From Phellopilus nigrolimitatus (taxonomy: Eukaryota; Basidiomycota; Agaricomycetes; Hymenochaetales; Hymenochaetaceae), in assembly GCA_021029095.1 (NCBI GenBank), contig JAJOHG010000024.1, positions 310,001 to 374,000 on the forward strand: DNA of 64,000 nt, in the 5' to 3' direction. A model generated the notes under the pieces. The model made no database searches. It was not told the DNA's origin and was given only the letters and a program-made list of their open reading frames with translations. This document shows positions 33,585-46,556 of the stretch, piece by piece (within the stretch, counting starts at the first letter, position 1; the number at the start of each line of letters is the position of its first letter). Both the position numbers and the translations under genes were made by a program.

Positions 33585-36500
33585 TTACGAGCGGCTCTTC
33601 TTTGTCGCTTTCGTCAGTGGCGGCGAGTTCGAACGGGACGCCTTCCCAGCCTTTGTATTTGCGCTCGCATTCGTAGTGTCCTCGGCAGCACGCTTCTTCC
33701 CGCGCGCCCCGCCCTTCGCCTTTGCCTCCTCCTGTTGTTCCTGCTCTGCCTCCTTCTCGATTAGTCCGAGCAGCGTATTGCATCGGCGCTGCAGCTCCTG
33801 CGGTGTGCGGCTTTTGAAGAACCAGTCAAACCGAAACACAGGGAACTCAGTGATGTCCTTCTTGATGCGCTCGTATACATCGTCCGCCTTCAATCCGTAC
33901 TGATGAAGTCGACATAGCAGGTACCGATCCTCTTCCTCGCTGTAAATCTTCCCCTTCGTCGTCGGGTAGTTCAACTCGAGCTCCTGCATCGGGTACAGCA
34001 CACCTTGGACCTTCTTTGCCAGCATGTTCTCGAGTGCGTTTTGCTTATTCCGCTTCGCCTCTCCTTCTGCTATTCGCTGTGCGATACGCTCGTACTCTAT
34101 TCAAAGGATGAGAAATGAGGAAGTTGTAAGCGGTATTCTATTCGGCCAACATACCTGACAGCGATTCCCATTTCTCCTGGAAGACATGGTAATATTCAGC
34201 TACATCCGCGGCGGTCTTGTCCCCAATCTCGCTTGCCAGGAGTTCGAAATCTTCCGTCCTAGCGATACCTACGTTAGCTTCTACAAATAGAAGAATGTAG
34301 GGGAAAGACTCACCAGCCATGCGTTTCCAATGCGCGAACGAACTGCTGGAAGTCACGCCGACTCCAGTTTTCGAAGCCCTGGCTGATAAGCTCGTCCTTC
34401 TCTGCCACTTCCTCTTCAGTCAGCGGCTCAGCTTCGTCAATCCTCTTTTGCTCCGCATCTCGCTCCGCCTCCAATTCTTCGGGTGTCACAGTTGTTCCCT
34501 GTGCATCACGTATAGTTGCCGGAACTCCATGCTCTTTCTATCGGACAGATTTCGCGTTAGTCGAAAACCAAAGGCATCGAGAGGAATAGCATACTCGGTA
34601 CGCATTGTATTCCTGTTCCTGGAGAGCCTGCAACCGCTCAGGGAAAAACTGGAATTCTTGCCTGTTGAAGACGATGAAAATGAATGAGCAAATGACACGA
34701 TTCTTGAAAGTCAGTCGTTACGAACAAGTTGATTTGCTTCGGCGCACGAGGAACTCGAGGCGCCTTTTCGGTCTTTGACGGGCCCACCCGCATCGTTTCC
34801 TTGTAATATGCATCCACGGAATAGTTCATTTTGCGTTCGCGTTTTGATAGCGAGAGGAGGTCTAAGCTTAATTTCTGACGCTGTAAATTATCATATTCAG
34901 ACTCAGATAGATATCTATGGGGAAGCAGCAAAGTAGAAAACGCACGTTCTTGCCATCCTCGCCCTCCCATTGCATTACGGAGTCGGACTTGAAGTTATTG
35001 AGGTCATCAAAGTTCAGGCCCTCGTACTTGCTGTTCAACTCAGCGGTTCTCTCTTCTCCGCGCTGAATAATCTTGTCAATGTCATCATCGACTGTCAACC
35101 TAATGTAGTCGTTAATTACTGCGACGACTTAGTATCGAGAGTTACCTACGTCTCGGTCGAGTTGATGATCTTCTCCGCACCGGTGGTGATCATTTCGAGC
35201 AGCTCGTCCTTGTTCGCAGCTAGTATAACAGTAACACTTCAGAAGCAAATTAGCTAAGATGAAAGAGATCAACTCACCCTTGTTGAGCTGCGTCCGCCCC
35301 TGCTGAATAACGAGCTGGTCAAGGCGGAGCTTCTGTGCCGCACGTTCAAGCATACGCTCCTCCACGCTGTTCTCCGTGATGAAGCGAAACACGTAGACCT
35401 GTTTCGTCTGGCCGATACGGTGCGCACGATCCATCGCCTGCAGATCAGCTTGCGGATTCCTTGAGAAGTGCGACGTGAGAATTCAAGCATACCGATTGAG
35501 AAATCTTCGAAACTACTTACCAATCACTGTCGTAGAGGATAACGACATCCGCCGACGTCAAGTTGATGCCCAGACCGCCTGCACGCGTCGTGAGCAAGAA
35601 AATAAACTTCTCGCTCCCAGGCTTGTTGTATTCGTCGATCGAGGCGATACGGTCTTCGTGTGCAGTACTACCATCGATACGACAGTACTCTGCGAGCAAA
35701 GAAGGGTCTATGTGTAACCCATCATCTACGTAGAGTAAGGAATGTCACGCACTATATCCCCTAAACAAACAATAGTCCTCAAGAATGTCCAAGACACGGC
35801 TCATTTGACTGAAAATGAGCGCGCGCGAACCTTTCTCCTTCATCGACTTCAACAACTTGTCAAGAATGACCATCTTGCCAGCGTTTTCGATGATGTGCTC
35901 ATCAGTGGTATACGGAGGGCCGGGTTCCTGGTACACGATATTAGAATAAAGAGACGAACTATACTCCTGCGTGACTTACGGCGCCGTCGAATAGGTAAGG
36001 ATGACAACAGACTTTCGCAGAACTTCATGAGTGTTACGGATAGGTTTATGCGCAGAGAATTTACCTTTACGAAGCTGGAAAACCAGTATGAGTGCCATTT
36101 TCACAAATTGAATAGATTCGCCAACTCACCTGCATCACAATGTTCATCAAGCGGGTCTTGCCTTCCTTCTTCCCAGTCAATCCTGCAAGATAACCAGTCA
36201 GAAGATTTTGGGGCCCTGACATTAAGTGTGCCTACCGTTGACAGCGTCAACATCCTTCGAGAGTACGGATTTGTACCACCTGCGCTGCATCTCCGTGAGA
36301 CCGATATAGATGTTGATTTCCTTTTCTATTCCAAGTAATGAGTGACGAGGGAGACAATGCATCAAGATGTACTCACTGGGAAGAAGGTTCTTCTCTACAT
36401 CCGATTTGACACGCCGCAGCAAGAATGGCCGCAAAATCTTATGTAAAGCTTCAACAACTTTTTTGTTCGCCTCATCGTCATTGGGTGCTCCGGTATCGTC

Positions 36501-38023
36501 TTTGTGCAAGAAGCTGTCTAAGTCCGAGTAATCCGAGAAAATTTCGGGACAGATAAAGTTAAGCAGCGCAAAGAGTTCCTTCAAATTATTTTGAAGTGGT
36601 GTGCCTGTGATGAGCAGACGACCACGACTCGTGAAAGCGCGCACAATCTGCGATAGAATCGAATCCACGTTCTTGATGCGGTGTGCCTCGTCAATAATGA
36701 TGTACGCGAACGAAAGCTTTTTGAGCGCAGTTTTTTCGATCAGGCAAATTTCGTACGTCGTGACGCAAACCTCAAAGTCCTGTGGGATAAGCTGCTTTTG
36801 AATAGTCTGCTGCCGCTCGTCCTTCGAACCGCCGAGGACCGCGATGCGGAAGTCCGGTGCCCATCTCTCGAATTCACGCGCCCAGTTCTGCAACGTCGAC
36901 TTCGGCACGACAACCAGATGAGGTCCGTTGATATCCCGGTAATGCTTGAGATACGCGAGGAAGGCGATAGTTTGCAATGTCTTCCCAAGACCCATCTCAT
37001 CTGCAAGGATGCCGTTAAGGCCGTTGTGGTGTAGCGAGACCATCCAGTTCAGTCCTTGGACCTGGTAGGACCGCATCACGCCGTTGATGACTGGAACAGC
37101 TCAGCATGTATTATAGAGACAATTTCGACCACTCACAGCTCGGTGACTCTTCGAATACAAACGGCTGGTCATCCCCGTCTACCGCTCGTTCTCCGTCCTG
37201 CAGCAATTCCTCATCTTCCTCCCTCTCGGACTTCCGCCGCCTCGTATTGTTATCGCTATCGAGCAGACTTGAGAATTACAAAGCTCACAACACCGCTATT
37301 TCTGCGATAATCCACTCACGCTGGCCTTTTCCTTCCGCGTCCCTTCGGTTTTGGCTGCGCGTCGACCATGGCAGCGTACTCCGGATCGCGGGCACGCTAT
37401 TGCACTCATTAGACTTAGCGAGGAACGTCAAAGGCAAAACGAACCTTCATATCTACAAAGTGCTTGAAAAGGTCCGTCTGTCCGAGCAGGTACGAGTACC
37501 GCTTCACCGCATCGGTCACCTGCAACTCCATAAGCAATTGTCGTGTTGACAAGATATAAGGTGCTGCGTTACTTTCGCCTTGTCCATCTCCTGGCGCTGC
37601 TGGGTAAGGTGACCCTCTGCCGCCTTCCACTTTTCCCGCTTCTTCCCAATTGCTTTTTGTTCTCCTTGCGTAGGTGACTCGAGCTGGTCCTCCTCCTAAA
37701 GCACGGAACGCGTCAATTAAACGCGTACATAGAGTCTAAGTGGACGCACCGGCTCAGCCTCGTCGATTTCTTGCTCTCCATCGACATCCATCGCCTCCTC
37801 CGTGTACTCGCTCTCCACGTCAATGCCTTCACTCGGCTGCAAATGGTGATTAGTTTCACATACCGTCGCGCATGAAGCTGTATTGTCCACGAACCTGACG
37901 CGACACGATGTTGCTCGGGACAACATCGCTTAGAATGTCTTCGTCCATCCCTTGAGGCGTATTTAGGTGCTTTACGGAGTTTAGCACGTATTTGACGCGT
38001 TATAGCAGAGGACTTACGCTCAT
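33585..38023 (-). CDS. ISWI-class SNF2 chromatin-remodelling ATPase
   Basis: Slides and spaces nucleosomes using ATP. The start [15 protein letters not shown] is split by an intron after two codons (a match to the second copy at 63460). An acidic N-terminus follows. The SNF2 core has motif I DEMGLGKT (about 36975-36998), the DEAH-type motif [10 protein letters not shown] (about 36670-36692), and [13 protein letters not shown]. The C-terminal lobe has [27 protein letters not shown] and [17 protein letters not shown]. The DNA-binding end shows the HAND-SANT-SLIDE order: [10 protein letters not shown], then [16 protein letters not shown] and [13 protein letters not shown], then LLCRLHQYG and [16 protein letters not shown]. 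It ends in a Lys/Ser-rich tail. At least a dozen introns. It is closer to ISW1/ISW2 than to CHD or SWI2 types because of the SANT-SLIDE end. Confidence 0.93.
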
Positions 38024-38320
38024 GTTGGTGGTGATTGTCCGAGACGAGAAGTTGCCACACCGGGAGGCGTAGGTGGTTGTCCTCACGTTGATCCTACATA
38101 TGAGGTAGTTATACCCCATTTTTAGTATTTTCTGTGACAAGTATATGTAACTCCAGTAAGAAGTCACCCACTCTGCGAGTCGGCATTCGAAACCGACCTT
38201 CTCTTGCTTACCACCTCCTGATTTAATGAACAGATCTCACCAAAGAAACTCGAAACCAATATAAGCCCTCGTAAAACTGTGTTTTGATATCTGAAGTCTC
38301 CTGACAACTCGTGACGCAAG
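38024..38320. promoter_or_regulatory. divergent upstream region of ISWI and TEL2
   Basis: A 297-bp gap between two start codons pointing apart. It is repeated, inverted, at 63186-63459 with small differences. No clear TATA box. A shared promoter is inferred from layout. Confidence 0.5.
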
Positions 38321-41300
38321 ATGACCGCGGAGTACAATGCTCTCGCGTTAACGCAAATTAGAGAAACGATAACTCGACTTCAGTCTCCTATATCCGACTT
38401 GTCCACACTGCTTTCTCTGCTGGCTGCACCTCTGGACACTATAGGTCTTCTACCACCCGTACTCCGGCGATTCAACACTCATGGTTTTTCCGCCGAGTCG
38501 AAGGAGGCCTTGCAGATCACCAAGCACATGACGCCCATACAAACGGCTCTTTTGGATTCAATAGTCCCGACCTGGGGGTCTGCTCTACGAGAGCAGCAGC
38601 TCGGCCAGATTTTCCACCAGTATATCTGCCCTGACTCCTTTTTCTCTGCGACGCAAGCGGCGGGGGAGGTTGCGCTCTGCGCCTATACTGCACTGCTGTC
38701 GTTTCCTCTCCAACCGTTCTCTATCGAGATGCTTGCGTTGCTAAGCTGTCAGTACCCAATAGATCGCTTGCATAATGTTATATTCGCGAAAACATCTTCA
38801 GTCCAACCTCATAGAAGGACGAGCGCTTGGGAAGACCTGGTCCGAATCATTGTCTCAGTGCCATCCAGAATTGCAAATAAAAGCGGTACAAACGACATTC
38901 CACAAAAGCTGCATCAACGCGAGTTCTACAATTTTCTATGCTCCCGTGTAGAAATTCTCGTCTCTTCCTTCTCTCGGACGCCCGATTCTGGTGAGTGTGC
39001 TTTGTTTCCGCGGTCTTCTTTCATTCACGGCGTCGCAGAAATATCTTCATCTTTGTCATTTCTTATATCCAAAATGATCAACGTCGGTATGTTTCCAAGT
39101 ACGCCAATGATCGCGCCCTCCCAATCGAGTTTCTTTTCTGCAACTCTACCGACGATCCGAAGTCGACTCGCTACTCTATCAGCTGAGGGCCAAAGCATCT
39201 ACACCGAAATTTGGACCGACTTGTTTATGGCGCTTCCCTCTGGCCTCTTCTCCAAGGCTCTTACCTCGCTTTTCGCACACATCTCGGACCTTCCAGATAA
39301 TTTAGACACATCACATGAGGCACGAGGGCTTATGAAACGAGAGGGACGACTTATCTCTCAGATACTTGGGAATTTGGAAGGAGACGAGGACGAAAAGTGG
39401 CTGGCTGTCTCGTCCGTGCTGCTGATGAGGTGCTGGGACATCTCGAAAGCAAGAATTCTGGTATGTTGGGTCACTCTCAGCGAAGCGAATGGTAAGTAAT
39501 AAACAGGGTTATATGGATAACGGTCTGATTTACATTTGTTCTATAAGCTGTACCGCCGCGTGCTCTAGAGACTCTGCTATCTCAAATCATGGACGTATGG
39601 TCCTCTACTGAGCATGTCAAGCATTCTCTTCTTTCTCATCACCAATGTACGACTCACAATGTTTTCATCAATATTGGAAGCGCCTAATATTGAGCATACT
39701 TTAAAGATCTAACAACACTGCTCCTTTTAACCGTATCCAGCTTTCCACTCTCTTCCGCGCCCATCCAGGAGCTCTCCTTTTCTCCTGCGTTCATTGGCGC
39801 AATTAGCACATACATCAAGCACCTTGACCCTGCTGTACGCCGCTGCGGGATGCTCTCCGCAGAGATTGTCGCTCAAAACACGGGAAAGAAGCTTGACTTC
39901 GAGCAATGGGACGGACAGGGACAGGGCCGTGAGTGGGCGCGCGGAGTCAGGACGTTGATAGCAAAGCGCGATGTAGATGCAGAAGAGGCGGCGCCGGACG
40001 TCATCCGTCTCGAAGCGGGAGATCAATTAGAGCACGAGGCTGGTGTAGAGGAAGAAACAATCGACGTGACTCCTGTTTCTTCGAGGATAAAGTCAAGTAC
40101 GATACAGGTGGTCGACGACGGCTCGGACTCGGACGACTCCTTGGAAGGCTACGCAACCTCTCCGGCCTCGTCACGCTCTCCGTCGCCGACGCCATCCGAA
40201 CTCAGGGAGATCGAGAAGGACCCAACAATCCATGTCGGAAAAAAGAAAATACAGCGCCCGGTGTACCTCGTGGACCTAGGAAACCTAATCACGAGTAGCA
40301 CAAAGGCGGACGACCCGCAGAACGCAGACCGTATCGAAATGGCATTGAACTGTGCGGAGGAGCTCATTCGGAGAAAGAAAACGTTCGGGTTCGAGCTCGG
40401 TATGTTTTACTTGTCTGAAATAACCACCTTCCTCATTGTCTGGCCGAGACAGAGGAAAATGCTGTCAACCTCGTTTATGCTTTTACCGCCTTGCAAAATA
40501 ATTTCGAGCTGGAAGGCTTTGACGAGAAACGGCAGACTGCAGTGACTGCTTTGGTGGCCTGCTGTCCCAAGAAAGCTGTCCCGTAAGCATAACTCAATCG
40601 ATCATCGCGACTCGCTGCTTACATCAATATAGAGCGATCATAGACGAGTTTTTCAAGAATCAGTATTCAACAGCCCAGCGATTTGTCATGCTAAATGCAC
40701 TAGCCATAGGTGCTCGCGAGCTCGCCTCCTTGCCCATCCCGCCATCCACCGTCCCAGTCAGCCGCATAGCGTTTCCTAGCAAACAGCTTCCAGCTGCACA
40801 GCACAAAAAGCTCATTGAGTATAACGATATTCAGGTCCAGAAGATGCTGGACGATATTAGCCGCGCCGCGATCGAAAGCGGGAAAACGGCAGCGGAAGCA
40901 CAAGTTGCCCCGCTCGTCCGCGAACGCCAGCTGCGCATCAAACAACCCACGAGAATCTCAGAGGTGGCAGCAGGTGTAACTTATGTTCCCAAGGAAACTA
41001 CATTCATTGAGCTCGCGGCAGAGTACTTCCTTGGACCGCTCATGGGCAAATTCTGGCTCTTTCTGCGAGACGAGCAGGTGCGTGAGGCACGAAGTACGCA
41101 CAGAGCTACGATCTATCGCGGGACGGGAACCGGACTCATTTTAAGTCCGCTCGTGCTCCAGCACTTCCTAGGCACGCTCGTCGTTCTCCTGCACGCTGCA
41201 CGTCATTCACCGGCCTTCCTCGCCGTGCTCGCTCCGGACGCGTTGGAACTCGCGGTGACACTCGGTACGCGTCCGCTGTCTGGCGCAGACGAGGACAAGG

Positions 41301-41584
41301 AACGCGAAGCGGCCGTCCTCAACGCAAGCTTTGAGCTTGCTCTCGTCGTATTGGATGGCTGCCTGAATCTCGACGGTGGTCGATCTTTGGGTCTTGAACA
41401 TACGAATCTTCTGCTTGGAACGGGTGAATGGGCGGCTCAGGTTCTGAACGCTCTAGAAAGCGGTACACGGGTACAGGGAGGCGGTGGCGCTCAGGAAGTA
41501 AGGTTGAGACGGTCGGCCGCAGGTGTGGTATTGAAAGTGGACGAGTTGAGCTCTAAATGGAGGCAATCAATGATCACCATATGA
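38321..41584 (+). CDS. TEL2: telomere length regulation protein TEL2 (TELO2/Rad-5/Clk-2)
   Basis: TEL2 forms the TTT complex with Tti1 and Tti2 and helps HSP90 mature the PIKK kinases (ATM, ATR, TOR and others). Five exons join in frame to 1014 residues: 38321-39491, 39548-39646, 39707-40399, 40453-40582 and 40633-41584. The conserved core is VYLVDLGNLITSSTKADDPQNADRIE..ALN, then AEELIRRKKTFGFEL, then FELEGFDEKRQTAVTALVACCPKKAVPAI, DEFFKNQYSTAQRFVMLNALA and GARELASLP. An acidic, serine-rich linker (VVDDGSDSDDSLEGY, SPASSRSPSPTPSE) precedes it and resembles the CK2-phosphorylated segment known in mammalian TELO2. A complete second copy lies at 59922-63185 in reverse. Confidence 0.93.
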
Positions 41585-42711
41585 AATCTGGTTTTCCGGC
41601 CCGGCTATAATTGTCCAGACTTCTGGTGGTGAGCAACTCGTTTCTATTATCATTTTCAAAAATTATATTTGATTGGTATATTGTGAGTTAATTCTGGTTT
41701 TCCTAGATCAAGCCAAATAGTAAAGTCGCGAAGAGGCTATTTCACTCGCTACTTAGATGCAAGATTGTCACAACATCGCGTCAACAATTTATATTGACAT
41801 GAGTTTACTGAATTTGCATGTTCCTCGTAGAATAATTTCTCAGCTCCGTGAATTTTGCTTTCTCATCGGTGATGACCTCCATCACCTGTTTGAAAGCGCA
41901 AGCCTGTCTTTTTCTGTCGTCTCGGGATCAGGGATGGACTTGAGCTCGTCCCCAAGGCCTAAAGTTTCTTCAGCGCGTCCTTTTCCCATACCCTACAGGT
42001 AAAGATTGCATCATATTATTTTATAGGAACGTTAGCGAGTATCTTGTCGATGGTATCGGATTGCTCCGGAGCGCAGCGGGGATGCGCGCGACGAGGCTGG
42101 AGCTACGCAATCGGGGGTTCCTTCTTTGCACGGCAGTCCCATTGGCGCTTGTGCGGGTCTATCCCGTCCGTCATATCGTACGTACAACACGAGGCTCCTG
42201 TCCACCGAAGAGTACCCTCCAATAGGCTTGATTGCAAGCGAAACCTCGATGGCGTTCTTTATCCAGCCCATAATTGATTTACTTACTACATAATTGTCGA
42301 CTTGTCGTTTATAAATTTATCCCTTCGTTCATGTATTCTTGTCTGAAAAAAAGCCAGCGCGCGCTGAGTGTACAATTGATCGGGCTCTGCATATTCAGGA
42401 CCTTTGGATGTATGGGAAATGTCTATTGCGTCACTTACAATGACACATCTGCTTGGAAATAAACTAAAACTCATAAAAGAGAGCAAAGGAGCACCATCGG
42501 TATCCATTTCTGCGGCACCTCTGCAGATTGAAAATAACTAGGGAACTGGATTTTCTGATGCGCAGAGGTGAGAGTGCCAACCCGAGCGCCATGGCCAAAC
42601 CAAAATGCAAGTAAAGATATACAACACATGAATCGCAGAAAAGCACAATCTAGTACACTCACAAGAATTACCACTACAGGAAACTATTTTCAATTCGCGA
42701 ATGTTGGGGAT
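41585..42711. other. region between convergent TEL2 and ASK1; possible small ORFs
   Basis: This contains the 3' flanks of both genes. A minus-strand frame at 41896-42003 (MGKGRAEETLGLGDELKSI and on, charged) follows a good acceptor-like CTGTAG and is almost unchanged in the other arm. A second minus frame (42032-42271) loses its start and has mostly amino-acid-changing differences in the other arm, so it is not under selection. Neither matches a family I know. Confidence 0.4.
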
Positions 42712-44816
42712 CTAAAGAGATTTTGGATCATCAGCGCCTGCCCAAGGCGTTGGTGTATCCGGCACCACGTTCAAACGCAAGCGGTTGTTCAGCGCAGTAG
42801 TGTCGTCCAACAGGTCCTGCCCTAGCAATCTGAGTTGTCCATCACTTCCCCTGCTCGCCGTCCCTCCGGAACGCTGTGCAGGTGGCAGCCCGAACACCGT
42901 CGCCTCATCCTCTCCGTTCCCACCCTGCACGTCCTCGTCATCGTCAAACGAGTCGTCGAACCCGTCGTCATCCGGAGCCTGAGAGAACACGTTCGCGAAA
43001 GGGTGGATCGCCCGGCCCCCACCCAGCTCCTCGTCCAGTGAGTCGTCCGAACCGCCGAACGAATCGTCCGACTCACGTCGCTGCCGCTGCGACGCCATCA
43101 GGAACGCCGCAGACGGCGCTCCCGTATTAGCCTCCTCATAGAACTCGTCTGATGAATCCCCATCCCCACCTCTGTCATCATCGTCCACTAGAGCATTCAG
43201 ACCAGGGAACACCGGTCCGTTCGGCGTGTCGTCAAATGAGTCGTCGAAACTGTCATATTCTGCTCCTTGCACTCCTCTTCCTCCCTGCGCTGAATCTCCC
43301 CCGTACTTCGACGAATCCAGTCCGAATCGATGCATCATGCTCTCGACGGAGTGTTCCGTGCTCGTCGACGCACTCGGAATAACGTCCACGGGCGGACTAA
43401 CAACAGGTTCCGTGCTCTGTTCCCGTCTCTCCACCCCCAGCACACGCTTTGAATACACGCTCGCATTAGGTGTCGGACTAACACTGGGCTCTGTACTCTG
43501 CTCAGAATTCTCCATCCCCATAGCACGCTTCGAGTATATGCTGAGGCTTGGCGTTGACGGAGACGTGGTCAGGCTCGGTTCAGCGACCGCCCCGAACCGC
43601 TGGCGCAAACGTGCCGCGTCACCGACGAGGTCTCTTCCAATGCGTGCAGCAGCCTCCTTCCCGGGGGTGCGCATGATCCGGTTCACGAAAGCAGACGCAG
43701 GCGGAGACATGTTCCGCGGCAGAAAGTTATCCTCATCGGAGTTCCAGCCAGAATCAGATGCCGACGGAGCACCCCGCGGTGTAGTTGGCTTGGTCAGGTC
43801 GACTATGCCATCCCAATCTGTGCGACGTGTCTCAGGAGGCACGTACGGATTGCGCTTTGGCGTCTTGACTTTGGCTTTCCGTGGCGATGTGTCTGACGCA
43901 TCTCTGCCTGCGTTCTTGAGATTCTTTGACAACACATTCTGAAGGAGAGTTTCTGGTGGAGCCTTGCTCTTTCCTTTCTCTTGCGCTGAGAGGACTGGTG
44001 GACGAGGTAGATGTACTTTCTGTTGAACCGATTGATTGAAAGGACCCGAGCTTTGTCCAGAGTCGTCGATGATGGAATCGTCTCCTTCGCCTAAGCTTTT
44101 CAGACCCTTGTCTAAACGTTCAAGGGGAGACACCAGGGACGCGGACCACGACGGAGTTGTTTTCTCTTCAACTTGGCGCCGAGATTGGCCCATTGAATGG
44201 TTCATGGGCGTCGAAGACACTAAGCCTTCTGGCGCGAAAGAGCTCTCAGACGGAGTGACATTTGGATCGAATGTGTGAGCCTGGGTAGGCCTTTCAGGAG
44301 GTTGCTCAACTTCAATCTCTTCTTCGGAACGTGTTGATTGCTGTTCGAGATCGGCACTGAAGTCGTCGGACGTCGGAATGCGCACTTGCGCGGCCTGCTC
44401 ATAGAACGAGACCCAGAACTGCGTGTCAAATGAATTAAAGAGCCAGTAGTTGCATTAGCATAATTAGGATGGAAACAATGCGCTCAAGGACGTACCCGAG
44501 CAGACTCCCGTACTGGCTCTGTGTTCACCGCAAAGCGCTTCACAGCCGGCAGAATCCTCGTCGACAGGATCTGATGTGCTCGAGCAAAGTTGGCATCGAT
44601 GTTCTAGAGTCAACAATGTCAAGTTACATTCATCAAAGAGACGGTTGAACGTGCCTGCAGTTTAATGGTGATGAGCTGTTCCATCTGCTCGATCTGGTCC
44701 TGGACGGGCGCGGTTGTATCGAGGCCCGGCACATCTATGGTCGACGGATCTGGATTCGGTTCCCAGCGGTCATGAAGAGGCTCAATAGGTGGCAACTGGT
44801 CTTTCTCTGATGCCAT
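42712..44816 (-). CDS. ASK1: DASH/Dam1 complex subunit ASK1
   Basis: ASK1 is part of the ten-protein DASH ring that couples fungal kinetochores to microtubule ends. Three exons join in frame to 658 residues: 44655-44816, 44496-44603 and 42712-44418. The conserved N-terminus is DRWEPNPDPSTIDVPGLDT, then IEQMEQLITIKLQ, NIDANFARAHQILS, RILPAVKRFAVNTEPVRESAR and FWVSFYEQAAQVRIP. The remaining 550 residues are disordered and acidic, with many Ser/Thr-Pro sites and repeats such as YDSFDDSFDD and SDDSFGGSDDSLDE. The first intron starts with GC instead of GT (GCACGT to CTCTAG). In other fungi ASK1 is a Cdk1 target, which fits the Ser/Thr-Pro sites. A broken copy lies at 56720-58826. Confidence 0.9.
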
Positions 44817-46556
44817 AGCTTGCTCGATGTTGCGGACGTCGTGAACGCCGTCGACGCCGCCCGTGCGAAAATCGCGGTGTGACTGTGATAGTAACGAGTT
44901 CGTTACTACTGTTTGCCCTCGGAGCTCAAGAACATTTTGCTTTCTCTCAACATGGATCCAACTATATATAAGGATGGTTTAACATAGGCTTGGATTCTAC
45001 AAACCTCGAAAACCTCTCGAAGCAGCGATCTCTGCAATATTCACTGTGTAGCTACGCTGCTGCAGTTTTCGCTCTTCGCTGAGTTGACTTTTCATCTGAT
45101 ATACGCCGATACCAGAAGTGAACTGAGTACTGAACAAGAGGGGTTATATGTCCCGACGGTATCGCGACACGCTGCGAGCACCGGCTATGCTCCGACTTGG
45201 CCAGTGCTCTCACTTTTTCGACAGATTTACAACATTTCTTTGAAAACTTCTATGAAACTGACTCGACGCATTACAGAAGCAAAGTTGCGTGTCTGTAAAA
45301 AATGGTGAACATTCGTGCGATGATCTGCAACGAGACATCCTAATTAGTTGGGCTGACATCGTGGAATGATAATACAAAATCAAGGGAGAGGCTATTCAAG
45401 TCCGCCGAGAACTAGGCGGTTAGTAACTTATGGCTGACAAAACGGAACTTGCAAATCAATGAAAAGTTAGTATTCATCGAGATTCGGCGGTGCCGAGATA
45501 GCCTGTATACTAAAAAAATGACAGACATGCATTCTACCGGCCGGATCCAGGATCATCGAGTAATATGGCTGAGAAGACATGGGTTGCATAGCAGAAGCGC
45601 TCGTCAAAAAAGAAGTTTTACCCTCGCATAGTTAATAGAGTACCCTCGAACGCCCGCTGCCTTCAATTTTCCGCGGACATGATCGTTTGAAAGGTGTCCA
45701 AGAACTTAAAGTGAGGGATGCCAGAACCCTAATAGCCGGGGATCGGTATCTGCCTGGAGGCATTTTTTCTCTCACACAGTTCTTCCGTCAATGTTATATG
45801 GCTTATAATGGAGGAAAAGGATACATAAAAGGGACTCTAAGAGCATGATACGGTCAAGCAAAGCACGTAATATTTACCTGGTAAGTTCTTTCTTGTTGTG
45901 GCGTCCGCACTTACGGGAAGGATAAAATTGAACATGTTGAGAATCTTCCATATTCCTGCAGAAGCGCTAAACATTCCGGAGATCATCTAAGGACGAAAAT
46001 AATCGGTGCGTGGTTTGCGCATAATAGAAAAGTTGTTTCGGCATCGGTATTCACCGAATCGCGCTGATTAGTTCCCACTGTCACCATCCACAGTTAAAGA
46101 AGACTCGAGGAAATAACAGGGAAGCAAGTTTAACTAGTAGGAAAATCGAGAAGAGAAAAAAAAGCGGGAGCAATTCAAAATTCACGTCCATCCGAAGCTA
46201 GCGCTCGTGCTCGCACTCACGTACAAATTCAATCCGAATTTAACCAGGGGCGCTGCACCTCCGCTTCTCTCCCGCGCTTTCCGAGAAATTCGTCGGTCGA
46301 TCAGAAACTCGAGACGTCGCATTCTTGACTTTCTTGAGGGCGCATCAATGCCGTGTTCAGCAGGCTGCCGTATTTCCTCCCCGAGCGCGTCGAACTAGAA
46401 TGCTCGGGCCTCGTGCTTCGCTGGTACTTCAATATTTAAGGTCCTCACCTTCGCACGACCTCATTTCGCTCTTTGCCTTCCCCAGCATTCGGACACTTGC
46501 GACCATTTTTATTTTACTGTCTGCGCTCCCGCTGTTGGCCACTAGTTTCTGCCTCC
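44817..46556. other. long intergenic region, left edge of the IR spacer
   Basis: The first 100 bp belong to the inverted-duplication arm and hold the ASK1 upstream region. The rest (44916-46556) is unique to this side. I see no gene; frames at 45084-45308, 45449-45631 and 46207-46398 are short and featureless. The stretch from about 46200 likely includes the promoter and leader of the next gene. Confidence 0.45.

Larger units (their letters stand above)
37485..44915. repeat. large inverted duplication, left arm
   Basis: This arm covers the 5' part of ISWI, all of TEL2 and all of ASK1. It matches 56612-64000 in reverse order and orientation with few differences; the TEL2 last exon differs at seven of 298 residues. 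The outer edge lies in the ASK1 upstream region near 44915. The other edge is set by the window end, so the true arm extends further into ISWI. Confidence 0.95.

Noticed and set aside
38150..38220. Possible tRNA-like stretch with TTCGAAA-type loop upstream of TEL2
   Set aside because: I could not fold a cloverleaf with proper acceptor and anticodon arms.
43226..43942. Plus-strand frame of 238 codons opposite ASK1, repeated at 57644-58204
   Set aside because: It is antisense to the repetitive ASK1 coding sequence and has no family features; its conservation in both arms follows from the duplication.
32047..45000. Idea that MAU2, ISWI, TEL2 and ASK1 form a functional chromosome-maintenance cluster
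   Set aside because: They are on different strands with unrelated genes between, and fungal housekeeping genes commonly lie close by chance; nothing in the sequence links their regulation.
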